Position numbers and translations under genes: made by a program. Below, one piece after another: positions 25,827 to 33,886 of a stretch of DNA of 64,000 bases. The notes below the pieces were generated by a model that worked only from the letters and a program-made list of their open reading frames with translations, did no database searches and had not been told where the DNA came from. The DNA comes from WHSM01 sp036375165. GTDB taxonomy: Bacteria > Actinomycetota > Actinomycetes > Mycobacteriales > Micromonosporaceae. The DNA is taken from assembly GCA_036375165.1 (NCBI GenBank), contig DASUSI010000116.1, forward strand, positions 1 through 64,000, given 5' to 3'. The first letter of the stretch is position 1; every line of letters begins with the position of its first letter.

Positions 25827-26066
25827 ATGGAAGCCCGCTTCCTGCAACTCCACGACGTCGCCGAGATCCTCAACGTCTCGGATTCACAGGTGTACCACAT
25901 GGTACGCAGTGGCGAGCTCCCGGCGATCAAGATCGGCGGCCGGGGTCAGTGGCGGGTGGAACGGTCGAGGCTGGAGACGTACATCGAGCAGAAGTACGCC
26001 GAGACGGCGCAGTGGATCAAAGAGAATCCGCTGTCCCTACGCGAGGACGGCACGGACGACGTCTGA
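25827..26066 (+). CDS. excisionase/BldC-like helix-turn-helix protein
   Basis: 79 aa. MerR/AlpA-type winged helix-turn-helix: LHDVAEILNVSDSQVYHMVRS, the wing SGELPAIKIGGRGQWRVER, and a basic C-terminal helix. Such small proteins are DNA-binding regulators in actinobacteria (BldC is the known example). It sits upstream of the Rv3235-family gene and secA, a conserved neighbourhood, so it is more likely a chromosomal regulator than a phage excisionase. No integrase is nearby. Confidence 0.85.
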   Translation: MEARFLQLHDVAEILNVSDSQVYHMVRSGELPAIKIGGRGQWRVERSRLETYIEQKYAETAQWIKENPLSLREDGTDDV

Positions 26067-26092
26067 CCTCACCGTCCCGGCGTTATCCACAG

Positions 26093-26101
26093 GCGCCGCG
26101 A
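26093..26101 (+). promoter_or_regulatory. single DnaA box
   Basis: TTATCCACA, a consensus DnaA-binding 9-mer, in the gap between the HTH gene and the Rv3235-family gene. Only one copy; a chance occurrence is possible. Confidence 0.35.
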
Positions 26102-26217
26102 CGGCGCTTGCCGCACCCCTGTGAAAGCCGATAGAAACAACCGCAGTCAAACGGAGGTAAACGAAGGCTTCCGGGACAGCCTGCCGCTGCGCGGGCAACG
26201 AGAGAGGGGCAAGCCGA

Positions 26218-26862
26218 ATGACCGCCGCCACGAGCACCATCCCACCGCCGGTCCGGCTGCGCTCCGCGCCGACGTTCGAGCCGCCATACGACGACGAAAT
26301 GGCACCCGGCCAAGCCCTTCATGCGTGCCCGGTGGGGCCGTTCGACGTCGAACTTCCACTGGACTGGGGCCGGCGGGATCACTGGTTCGCCGACTCTCCC
26401 AGCCCGCGGCGTACCGGCGGAGCCCGGCGGCACGGCACCGCCGGTTCCCGCCAGCCGGCCGAACGACAGGTTCCGGACCAGTTGAGGCTGACGATCCGCC
26501 GGTTCGTCGACATGTACGTGGAGGTACTCAACGTCCGGCGACCGCTGCGTCACCTCAGGCCGGTGATGACCGAGGACGCATTCGAAACCACCCGGCTGGC
26601 GCTCGCGCGCCGAGGGAAAGCCTGGTGGCCGACACCGGTGGGTCGTGCCCAGGCTCGGGCGGCGCACCAGGTCACGGTGACCCGGGTGTCCGGTCGCCCG
26701 ACGGTGATCGCGGTACGCCGGCTGCGCTGCTGCCGACCGGTTCCCGGGGTCGCCGAGGTGGCGGCGGTCCTGCACCGGGGAGACGAGGTACGTGCGATGG
26801 GTTTCCGTCTGGAACAGGACGAGTCAGCTTGGCTGTGCACCGCCCTTGAGTTCGTCGGATGA
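26218..26862 (+). CDS. Rv3235-family protein
   Basis: 214 aa. The N-terminal half (~1-85) is Pro/Arg-rich and low in predicted structure. The C-terminal half is the conserved core: LRLTIRRFVDMYVEVLNVRRPLRHLRPVM, then ARAAHQVTVTRVSGRPTVIAVRRLRCCRP and an end block VRAMGFRLEQDESAWLCTALEFVG. In mycobacteria and other actinobacteria this gene also lies next to secA; its function is not known, although membership in the SecA neighbourhood is conserved. Convergent with secA, 29 bases apart. Confidence 0.82.
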   Translation: MTAATSTIPPPVRLRSAPTFEPPYDDEMAPGQALHACPVGPFDVELPLDWGRRDHWFADSPSPRRTGGARRHGTAGSRQPAERQVPDQLRLTIRRFVDMYVEVLNVRRPLRHLRPVMTEDAFETTRLALARRGKAWWPTPVGRAQARAAHQVTVTRVSGRPTVIAVRRLRCCRPVPGVAEVAAVLHRGDEVRAMGFRLEQDESAWLCTALEFVG

Positions 26863-26891
26863 CCCGAGTCGCACCGACACCCACCCCGGGC

Positions 26892-29795
26892 TCAGTGGCC
26901 AGGTGCGCCGTGGCAGCGCTTGTACTTCTTGCCAGAGCCACACGGACACGGGGCGTTGCGGCTGGGCGCCGTGCCGACCTTCTGACCGGACGAGGCCCGC
27001 CGGTCACCGGCGGCAATGGGGGACGAGGGACCCGCTCGCCGTACCGGTGGGGCATCGGCCGACTTACCCGTGCCGGATTTGCCCTGGGCCGCCTTGGCAC
27101 CACGCCGGTCCCTACGGTCCCGGCGGTCGCCACCGATACCGAGCGCGGGCGCCTCCTCCTCGATCACGGCGGTGCCGCTACCGGCCTCGCCGTCGATCGC
27201 CGGCGCCGAGTACAGCAGCTGCTGTGGCAGTTGCCGGCCGAGACCCTTCACCAACAGCGCGGGGCGGGCCACCGCCTGGGGAGCTTCCTCCCCGGCCGGC
27301 TCCTCCACCCTCACCTGAAGGTTGAACAGGAACCCGACGGTCTCCTCCTTGATGCCCTCCAGCATGGTGGCGAACATGTCGAAGCCCTCACGCTGGTACT
27401 CCACCAGCGGGTCCCGCTGGGCGTAGGCACGCAGCCCGACACCCTCCTGGAGGTAGTCCATCTCGTACAGGTGCTCCCGCCACTTGCGGTCGATCACCTG
27501 CAACAGCACCTGCCGCTCCAGCTCCCGGAGCACCTCGTCGCCCAGCTCCTCTTCCCGACGCTGGTACGCGGCGTGCGCGTCCTCCTTGACCTGTTCCAGC
27601 AGGAACTCGGAGTCCAGCGCCTCGATGCCGCCGGCCTCGTCCTCGACATCCTCGACGGTGAGCGAGACCGGGTAGAGCTGCTTCAGCGCATCCCAAAGCT
27701 GCTCGAAGTCCCAGTCCTCGGCGTATCCCTCCGATGTGGCACCGGTGACGTACGCGGTGATCACGTCGTCGATCATGTGCGTGATCTGGTCGTGCAGGTC
27801 CTCGCCGTCCAGCACCCGCTTGCGCTCGGCGTAGATCACCTGGCGCTGCTTGTTCAGCACCTCGTCGTACTTCAGGACGTTCTTGCGGATCTCGGCGTTC
27901 TGCTGCTCGATCTGGGTCTGGGCGCTCTTGATCTGCCGAGTGACCAGCTTGGACTCGATCGGCACATCGTCGGGGATATTGAGCCGGTCCATCACCGCCT
28001 GCACCGCGGCGGCGTTGAACCGGCGCATCAGGTCGTCCCCCAGTGACAGGTAGAACCGGGACTCACCGGGGTCGCCCTGCCGTCCGGACCGGCCCCGGAG
28101 CTGGTTGTCGATCCGCCGGGACTCGTGCCGCTCGGTGCCGAGCACGTACAGCCCACCCGCGCCGGTGACCTCCTCGGCCTCGTCCTCGCAGGCGACCTTG
28201 GCACGCTTCAGCGCACCCTCCCAGGCGTCGGCGTACGCCTCCGGTTGCTCCTCCTCGGTGATGCCCTGCACCCGCAGCTCGGCGGCTGCCAGGAACTCGG
28301 AGTTGCCACCCAGGTGGATGTCGGTGCCTCGGCCGGCCATGTTGGTGGCCACCGTGACCGCGCCCCGCCGGCCGGCCTGCGCAATGATCTCCGCCTCCCG
28401 GGCGTGGTACTTCGCGTTCAGCACCTCCGCCCGGACACCGCGCCGCTTCAACATCCCGGCGAGGATCTCGCTCTTCTCGACGCTGGTGGTGCCGACCAGG
28501 ATCGGCTGGCCCTGCTCGTGGCGTTCAACGATGTCCTCAACCACCGCCTCGAACTTGGCCTTCTCGGTCTTGTACACCACGTCGGGGTGGTCCGCCCGGA
28601 TCATCGGCATGTTGGTCGGGATGGTGACCACGCCGACCTGGTAAACCTTGTTGAACTCCGCCGCCTCGGTCTGCGCGGTACCGGTCATCCCGGACAACTT
28701 CTGGTACATCCGGAAGTAGTTCTGCAGGGTGACCGTGGCTAGGGTCTGGTTCTCCTGCTTGATCGCGACGGATTCCTTCGCCTCGATCGCCTGGTGCATG
28801 CCCTCGCTGTACCGCCGCCCGTGCAGGATCCGGCCGGTGAACTCGTCCACGATCAGGACCTCGCCGTCGTTGACGATGTAGTCCTTGTCCCGACGGTAGA
28901 GTTCCTTTGCCTTGATCGCGTTGTTCAGGTAACCGACCAGCGGGGTGTTCACCGACTCGTACAGGTTGTCGATGCCCAGCCGATCCTCCACCCGGGCGAC
29001 GCCCTGTTCGGTCACCGCCACGGTCCGCTTCGCCTCGTCAACCTCGTAGTCGCTGCCCCGCTCCAGGCGGCCAACCACCCGGGCGAACTCCTGGTACCAG
29101 CGGGCGGAGTGCTCCGCCGGGCCAGAGATGATCAGGGGAGTACGGGCCTCGTCCACCAGGATCGAGTCCACCTCGTCCACGATCGCGAAGTGATGACCGC
29201 GCTGCACCACGTCGGCGGCCGAGACCGCCATGTTGTCGCGCAGGTAGTCGAACCCGAACTCGTTGTTGGTGCCGTACGTGATGTCGCACCGGTAGGCCCG
29301 CCGGTGCAACTCGGACGACTGGTTGGGGAGAATCACGCCGACCGTCAGGCCGAGGAACCGGTGGATCTGCCCCATCCACTCGGCGTCGCGTTGCGCGAGG
29401 TAGTCGTTCACCGTGACCACGTGGACGCCGTCACCGGTGAGCGCGTTCAGGTACGCCGGGAGCACACAGGTCAGGGTCTTGCCCTCACCGGTCTTCATCT
29501 CGGCGATGTTGCCGAAGTGCAACGCCGCGCCGCCCATCAGCTGGACGTCGAAGGGGCGCTGGCCCAACACCCGGCGTGCCGCCTCACGCGCCGTGGCGAA
29601 CGCCTCCGGCAACAGGTCGTCCAAAGTCTCGCCGTCGGCGTATCGCTCCTTGTACTGCTCGGTGAGCGCACGCAACTCGGCGTCGGTGAGTTCTGTGTAG
29701 TTGTCCTCGATCGCGTTGCACGCGTCAGCAATCGCCTTCAGCTTCCGCAGCAACCGGCCCTCGCCGGCGCGCAGGAGTTTCTCGAATATGGCCAC
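26892..29795 (-). CDS. secA: preprotein translocase ATPase SecA
   Basis: 967 aa. The motor of Sec export, working with SecYEG at the membrane. DEAD-like ATPase motifs are Walker A AEMKTGEGKTL, DEVDSILVDEARTPLIISG, VTVNDYLAQRD, GTTSVEKSE and ATNMAGRGTDIHLGG. The preprotein-binding and helical scaffold regions follow. The C-terminal zinc-binding tail CPCGSGKKYKRCHG, preceded by a charged low-complexity linker, identifies the essential SecA1 type. Start ATG (AIFEKLLRAGEGR) is the canonical N terminus. It is transcribed away from the GNAT gene. Confidence 0.98.
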   Translation of the reverse strand: MAIFEKLLRAGEGRLLRKLKAIADACNAIEDNYTELTDAELRALTEQYKERYADGETLDDLLPEAFATAREAARRVLGQRPFDVQLMGGAALHFGNIAEMKTGEGKTLTCVLPAYLNALTGDGVHVVTVNDYLAQRDAEWMGQIHRFLGLTVGVILPNQSSELHRRAYRCDITYGTNNEFGFDYLRDNMAVSAADVVQRGHHFAIVDEVDSILVDEARTPLIISGPAEHSARWYQEFARVVGRLERGSDYEVDEAKRTVAVTEQGVARVEDRLGIDNLYESVNTPLVGYLNNAIKAKELYRRDKDYIVNDGEVLIVDEFTGRILHGRRYSEGMHQAIEAKESVAIKQENQTLATVTLQNYFRMYQKLSGMTGTAQTEAAEFNKVYQVGVVTIPTNMPMIRADHPDVVYKTEKAKFEAVVEDIVERHEQGQPILVGTTSVEKSEILAGMLKRRGVRAEVLNAKYHAREAEIIAQAGRRGAVTVATNMAGRGTDIHLGGNSEFLAAAELRVQGITEEEQPEAYADAWEGALKRAKVACEDEAEEVTGAGGLYVLGTERHESRRIDNQLRGRSGRQGDPGESRFYLSLGDDLMRRFNAAAVQAVMDRLNIPDDVPIESKLVTRQIKSAQTQIEQQNAEIRKNVLKYDEVLNKQRQVIYAERKRVLDGEDLHDQITHMIDDVITAYVTGATSEGYAEDWDFEQLWDALKQLYPVSLTVEDVEDEAGGIEALDSEFLLEQVKEDAHAAYQRREEELGDEVLRELERQVLLQVIDRKWREHLYEMDYLQEGVGLRAYAQRDPLVEYQREGFDMFATMLEGIKEETVGFLFNLQVRVEEPAGEEAPQAVARPALLVKGLGRQLPQQLLYSAPAIDGEAGSGTAVIEEEAPALGIGGDRRDRRDRRGAKAAQGKSGTGKSADAPPVRRAGPSSPIAAGDRRASSGQKVGTAPSRNAPCPCGSGKKYKRCHGAPGH

Positions 29796-29991
29796 GGATC
29801 AGGGCTCCCCACTGCGACGTCTTCGCCCGCCATCGTATGCCGCCAACCCGGCGAATTGTGAGGTTGGGATACCTGCGAACGATCCCGCAATGGTACGGGT
29901 GCCGGCCGACCGCTACCACCGCCGGCCGGTACCAGTACCGGACCAGGGAATTCGCTTGGACGACCGGTCTCGGTGCCGGCAGGCTGATCGG

Positions 29992-31131
29992 ATGGAGCCC
30001 GTGGAGCTGCTGGACGACGACCTGACGCTGCGACCGTGGCGGGTCTCGGACGCGGACGACGTGCACCGCGCCTGTCAAGACCCGGACATCCAGCGCTGGA
30101 CCACCATACCCAGCCCGTATCGACCAGAACACGCCCGGGAATGGGTGTCGGTGGTCAGTCCGCAGCGTTGGGCGGACGGCACGGCGGCCAACTTCGGGGT
30201 CTTCGACACCACCAGCGGCGCGTTGCTGGGCTCGAACGGCCTGGTGGTGATCGACGCCCGGCTCGGCTCGGCCGAGATCGGGTACTGGACCGCCCCGTGG
30301 GCGCGTGGCCGCGGCGTCACAGTACGGGGGATCCGCGCCATCGCCCGGTGGGCGTTCCAGGAACTGGGCCTACGCCGCCTGACCTGGCAGGCGGTGCTGG
30401 GCAACCACCCGTCACGGCTGACGGCGCTGCGTGCCGGGTTCCGTATCGAGGGCCGGTTGCGGCCGGCGAACCCGCCACCCGGCGGTCCGGACGCCGCCTG
30501 GATCGGATCACTGCTGCCAGCCGACCTGCACGGCCCACCACGCGAGCTGGATCCGCTGCTGGTGCGCCGCGCCAAGATCTTCGGAGCCGAACAGCCGACC
30601 CTGCGGGTGCGGGTCCCTGGAGGATCGGTCACCCTGGGTTGCGCCACCCTGCGCGACATCGATCCAATGGTCGCGACCTGTCGGGACCCCGAGGCGGTCG
30701 CCTGGACGATGGTGCCCCATCCGTACCGGCGTTCGGACGCGGAGTCCTTCTTCCGGTACCGGGTTGAGCGGTGGGCCGCCGGTGAGGCCGCGATCTACGG
30801 CATCTACGACTCGGGCCACTACTGCGGCTCGCTCGACCTCAGGTTGTCTCCCACCGACCCCGCAGTCGCGGACATCGGTTACCTGGTCTCACCCTGGGCG
30901 CGGGGTCGCGGTTTCGCCACGGCGACGGTACGGGCGCTGTGCGAGTGGGGATTCCAGCACCTGGAGTTGACCCGCATCGAGTGGCGGGCCCACGTCGGCA
31001 ATCAGGCATCCCGAAGAGTGGCCGAGAAGGCCGGCTTCCAGATCGAGGGCGTGGAACGTGCCGGCCTGACACACCGGGGAGAGCGCCGGGACTGCTGGGT
31101 CGGCGCTCTGCTCCGCTCCGATGTGGTCTGA
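29992..31131 (+). CDS. tandem-domain GNAT acetyltransferase
   Basis: 379 aa carrying two complete GNAT folds of the RimJ/RimL type. Domain 1 (~1-185) has LRPWRVSDADDVHRACQDP, EIGYWTAPWARGRGVTVRG (acetyl-CoA loop) and RLTWQAVLGNHPSRLTALRAGF. Domain 2 (~200-379) has VTLGCATLRDID, DIGYLVSPWARGRGFATATV and RIEWRAHVGNQASRRVAEKAGF. Both keep the R-G-x-G-x-x-x type CoA signature, so both may be active. Substrate unknown; likely candidates are protein N termini or small amines. The start ATG lacks a strong Shine-Dalgarno sequence. Convergent with the gene after it. Confidence 0.9.
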   Translation: MEPVELLDDDLTLRPWRVSDADDVHRACQDPDIQRWTTIPSPYRPEHAREWVSVVSPQRWADGTAANFGVFDTTSGALLGSNGLVVIDARLGSAEIGYWTAPWARGRGVTVRGIRAIARWAFQELGLRRLTWQAVLGNHPSRLTALRAGFRIEGRLRPANPPPGGPDAAWIGSLLPADLHGPPRELDPLLVRRAKIFGAEQPTLRVRVPGGSVTLGCATLRDIDPMVATCRDPEAVAWTMVPHPYRRSDAESFFRYRVERWAAGEAAIYGIYDSGHYCGSLDLRLSPTDPAVADIGYLVSPWARGRGFATATVRALCEWGFQHLELTRIEWRAHVGNQASRRVAEKAGFQIEGVERAGLTHRGERRDCWVGALLRSDVV

Positions 31132-31144
31132 CGGGCGTACCAGC

Positions 31145-32110
31145 TCAGCCGCGACCATGCGGCGTCGTCCAGCCGGACAGGTCCGGCCCCAGCGGCACGA
31201 TCCGGCTCGGATTGAGCCGCTCGTGGGTGGCGTAGTAGTGCCGTTTGATGTGGTCGAAGTCCACGGTCTCGCCGAACCCCGGTGTCTGGTACAGATCGCG
31301 GGCGTAGCCCCACAGGGCCGGCATCTCGGTGAGCTTGTTGCGGTTGCACTTGAAGTGCCCGTGGTACACCGCGTCGAACCGGACCAGCGTGGTGAACAGG
31401 CGTACGTCCGCCTCGGTGATCCGGTCTCCCATCAGGTACCTGCGGCCTGACAGCCGGCGCTCCAGGACGTCCAGCCGCGCGAACAGTCGCCGGTACGCCT
31501 CCTCGTACGCCTCCTGACCGGCGGCGAAACCACACGCGTACACCCCGTTGTTCACGTCGGTGTAGATGTCCACCATCAACTCGTCCAGTTCGGAACGACG
31601 TGCCGCCGGGTACAGGTCCGGGGCCTGCGGCCGGTGGAGGGCACGCCACTCGGTGGACAGGTCGAGCGTGATCCGCGGGTAGTCGTTGGTGACCACCCGG
31701 CCGGTGATCGTGTCGATGATCGCCGGAACCGTCACCCGCCCCTGGTAGTCCGGGTCGGTTGCCTGGTACGCCTCGGCGAGGAAGCCGATCCCGAGCACCG
31801 GGTCCCGTCCGTCCGGATCCAGGGTGAACCGCCAGCCCCGCTCGTCCCGTACCGGATCCACCACGGCGACCGAGATCGCCTCCTCCAGGCCGAGCAGTCC
31901 GCGCACGATCAGGGATCGGTGCGCCCATGGGCAGGCCAGTGACATCACGAGTCGGTACCGGCCGGACTCGACCGGCCAGTGACCGCGTTCGTCCGGACCG
32001 GCGCCCGGTTGAGACTGCGAGTCGGCGGTGATCCGGTCGGTGAACCGGTTGGGCTGGCGGACCCACCGGCCGCCAGCGTTGGTCTCCCGGGAGAACTGGG
32101 CGGTCGTCAT
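31145..32110 (-). CDS. glutathionyl-hydroquinone reductase-like (Xi-class GST) protein
   Basis: 321 aa, whole-length family match: FTDRITADSQSQ, GRYRLVMSLACPWAHRSLIVRGL with the active-site Cys of the CPWAHR motif, DPVLGIGFLAEAYQATDPDYQGRVTVP, ITLDLSTEWRALHR, VNNGVYACGFAAGQEAYEEAY, YLMGDRITEADVRLFTTLVRFD and YHGHFKCNRNKL. Xi-class enzymes reduce glutathionyl- or mycothiol-hydroquinones; in an actinomycete the thiol is probably mycothiol (inference). ATG 32110 is favoured by an AGGA at 8 bases; an in-frame ATG lies three codons upstream. Confidence 0.9.
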   Translation of the reverse strand: MTTAQFSRETNAGGRWVRQPNRFTDRITADSQSQPGAGPDERGHWPVESGRYRLVMSLACPWAHRSLIVRGLLGLEEAISVAVVDPVRDERGWRFTLDPDGRDPVLGIGFLAEAYQATDPDYQGRVTVPAIIDTITGRVVTNDYPRITLDLSTEWRALHRPQAPDLYPAARRSELDELMVDIYTDVNNGVYACGFAAGQEAYEEAYRRLFARLDVLERRLSGRRYLMGDRITEADVRLFTTLVRFDAVYHGHFKCNRNKLTEMPALWGYARDLYQTPGFGETVDFDHIKRHYYATHERLNPSRIVPLGPDLSGWTTPHGRG

Positions 32111-32170
32111 ACCGCCCATCCTGCCGGAAACCGACCCGCCGCGACCACGCGCCCGCCCGGTCCAGATCAG

Positions 32171-32782
32171 CTATGTCGCCAGGCGGATCACACCGTAGTC
32201 GTAGCCTTTGCGCCGGTACACCACGCTCGGCCGGCCCGATTCCCTGTCGAGGAACAGGTAGAAGTCGTGTCCGACCAGTTCCATCTCGAACAGCGCGTCA
32301 TCGATCGTCATCGGGCCCCCGGCATGTTCCTTCTCGCGCACGATCTTGCCTGGTCCGTCGTCGGGCGTTCGCTCGGTGGCGGCCACCGGTCCGGATGCCC
32401 CGTTCGCCGACGGCCTGGCTGCCACCGAGGCGAGCGCCGCGGTGGCTGCCGCCACCGACGTCGGGGTGTGGCGTCCGCGGTGTACGCGTCGCCGGTCAGC
32501 CGCCTTGCGCAGCCTGTAGTCAAGCTTGTTCACCGCGATGTCCAAGGCCGTGTAGAAGGTCTTGGCGCTCGCTTCGGCGCGTACCACCGGACCGCGGGAG
32601 AAGCAGGTGATCTCCACTCGCTGACAGTGGTCGGACTGGCGGGGGTTGCGCTCGTGAAACAACTCTATGTCGGTCCGGATCAGCTTGTGGTCATAGCGCT
32701 CGATCTTGCGGACCTTGTCGGTTACATGCACCCGGTAGTGATCTGGAACCTCGATGTTCCTGCCCTTGACGACGATTTCCAC
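32171..32782 (-). CDS. hpf: long-form ribosome hibernation promoting factor
   Basis: 203 aa. The N-terminal HPF/RaiA domain (MEIVVKGRNIEVPDHYRVHV, then the basic helix around TALDIAVNKLDYRLRKAADRRR) binds the 30S decoding site. A ~50-residue flexible linker rich in Ala/Pro joins it to the C-terminal dimerisation domain (MTIDDALFEMELVGHDFYLFLDRESGRPSVVYRR) that couples two 70S ribosomes into a 100S particle. The GTG at 32782 is preceded by GGGAGG. Made in stationary phase in related bacteria; a TGTGGACAT element lies ~90 bases upstream but no sigma-factor promoter was recognised. Confidence 0.95.
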   Translation of the reverse strand: MEIVVKGRNIEVPDHYRVHVTDKVRKIERYDHKLIRTDIELFHERNPRQSDHCQRVEITCFSRGPVVRAEASAKTFYTALDIAVNKLDYRLRKAADRRRVHRGRHTPTSVAAATAALASVAARPSANGASGPVAATERTPDDGPGKIVREKEHAGGPMTIDDALFEMELVGHDFYLFLDRESGRPSVVYRRKGYDYGVIRLAT

Positions 32783-33034
32783 GCCTGACCTCCCCAACGG
32801 TCATACGGAGATCGCGATGAATCCTGATCTCCGAGGACGCGCGATGCTCTGGTCGGGCACCGTGCGGGTCTGTGGACATCGACCTCGCCCCGAAGCCGGA
32901 AGCGGGTCGGCCTTTGCGATCGGCGGGCCTCCCTCCGTGCTCTTCAAAGTACGGCGAAGCTGCTTCTGACACCGACGCTAATCCTCGGAGCCGCGTCCGT
33001 CACCTTGAGCCGGCCATGATAGGCGGGTGTATGG

Positions 33035-33781
33035 CTAATAGTCACGTGTCGCGCGCCATCGGCGCTCGGTAGCGGCCAGCACCGCGGCCGCGGGGACCCG
33101 CGGGCCGATCCCGGCGAGCACCCCACAGGTGGTCGCGATGGTGGCCCCGGTGGTGATCACATCGTCCACCACCACCAGTGCCGGCGTACCGGAGCCGAGC
33201 GGCCGGAAAGCCAGAGCGTGGCCGGTTCGCGGGATCCGGCGGGGCAGCAGCGACGCCCGCGCCAGGCGCACCCGTTCCGCCGCGGACAGCCCCACGGAGT
33301 CCGGCCGGGACACCGCCCGCAACGGACGCCCGACCGCGACGGTTCTGCCGTCCCGGCGCAGTCGGGTCGCAGCGGCCCTGGCCAGCCGCAGCATGTGGTC
33401 CCCGCGACGCTCCCGGACCGCCCTGGCTGTCGTCGGTACCGGCACGAGCAGCAACGGGCGGGGAGCCGGCACCGCCGCCGACACCGCGACCGCGAGCGCG
33501 TCCCCGAGCGGCCGGGCCAGACCGTGCCGGCCCCGGTCCTTGTACGCCAGGATCAACTCCCGTAGCCGCCCGGCGTACCGGCCGACGGCGTGGCACGGCG
33601 GCAGTCCCGGGGGTGCCGGGTCGGGCCGAACTGGGCGGGGGCGAGCACCCGCCAGAGCGGCGGCACAGGCACCGCAGAGCAGGCCCGCCGCCTCCCGGCG
33701 GCAGCCGGCGCAGGTGACGGGCAGCACCAGGTCCCACAATCCGGCCAGCAGCCGCGGTACACCGATTGTCGACTCCTTCAC
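33035..33781 (-). CDS. ComF-family phosphoribosyltransferase-like protein
   Basis: 248 aa. N-terminal zinc-ribbon-type Cys pairs (CAGCRREAAGLLCGAC at ~23-38), then a phosphoribosyltransferase domain with the PRPP loop LVVVDDVITTGATI at ~205-218 and the RERRGDHMLRLAR block. In naturally competent bacteria ComFC assists single-stranded DNA handling; in actinobacteria the role is unproven. It lies downstream of lpqB in the usual mtrA-mtrB-lpqB-comF order, with several TGTGGA motifs in the 105-base gap. Confidence 0.88.
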   Translation of the reverse strand: MKESTIGVPRLLAGLWDLVLPVTCAGCRREAAGLLCGACAAALAGARPRPVRPDPAPPGLPPCHAVGRYAGRLRELILAYKDRGRHGLARPLGDALAVAVSAAVPAPRPLLLVPVPTTARAVRERRGDHMLRLARAAATRLRRDGRTVAVGRPLRAVSRPDSVGLSAAERVRLARASLLPRRIPRTGHALAFRPLGSGTPALVVVDDVITTGATIATTCGVLAGIGPRVPAAAVLAATERRWRATRDY

Positions 33782-33833
33782 CCGGCACAGCTTGGCGAGT
33801 CCAAGGACAGTACGCCAGAGCGACGACAGCCAC

Positions 33834-33853
33834 TGTGGACAAGCTGTGGACGG
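33834..33853 (-). promoter_or_regulatory. DnaA-box cluster (TGTGGACAA and variant)
   Basis: TGTGGACAA at 33834-33842 is the exact complement of the actinobacterial DnaA box TTGTCCACA. A second copy with two mismatches, TGTGGACGG, starts 11 bases later at 33845, and a weaker TGTGGAAGA follows near 33866. They lie in the lpqB-comF gap. A DnaA-titration or regulatory site is possible; this is inference. Confidence 0.45.
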
Positions 33854-33886
33854 ACGACGACGTGGCTGTGGAAGACGCGACAGCGC

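Noticed and set aside
25827..26066. Excisionase of a mobile element
   Set aside because: The HTH protein lies in a conserved secA neighbourhood with no integrase or att repeat nearby.
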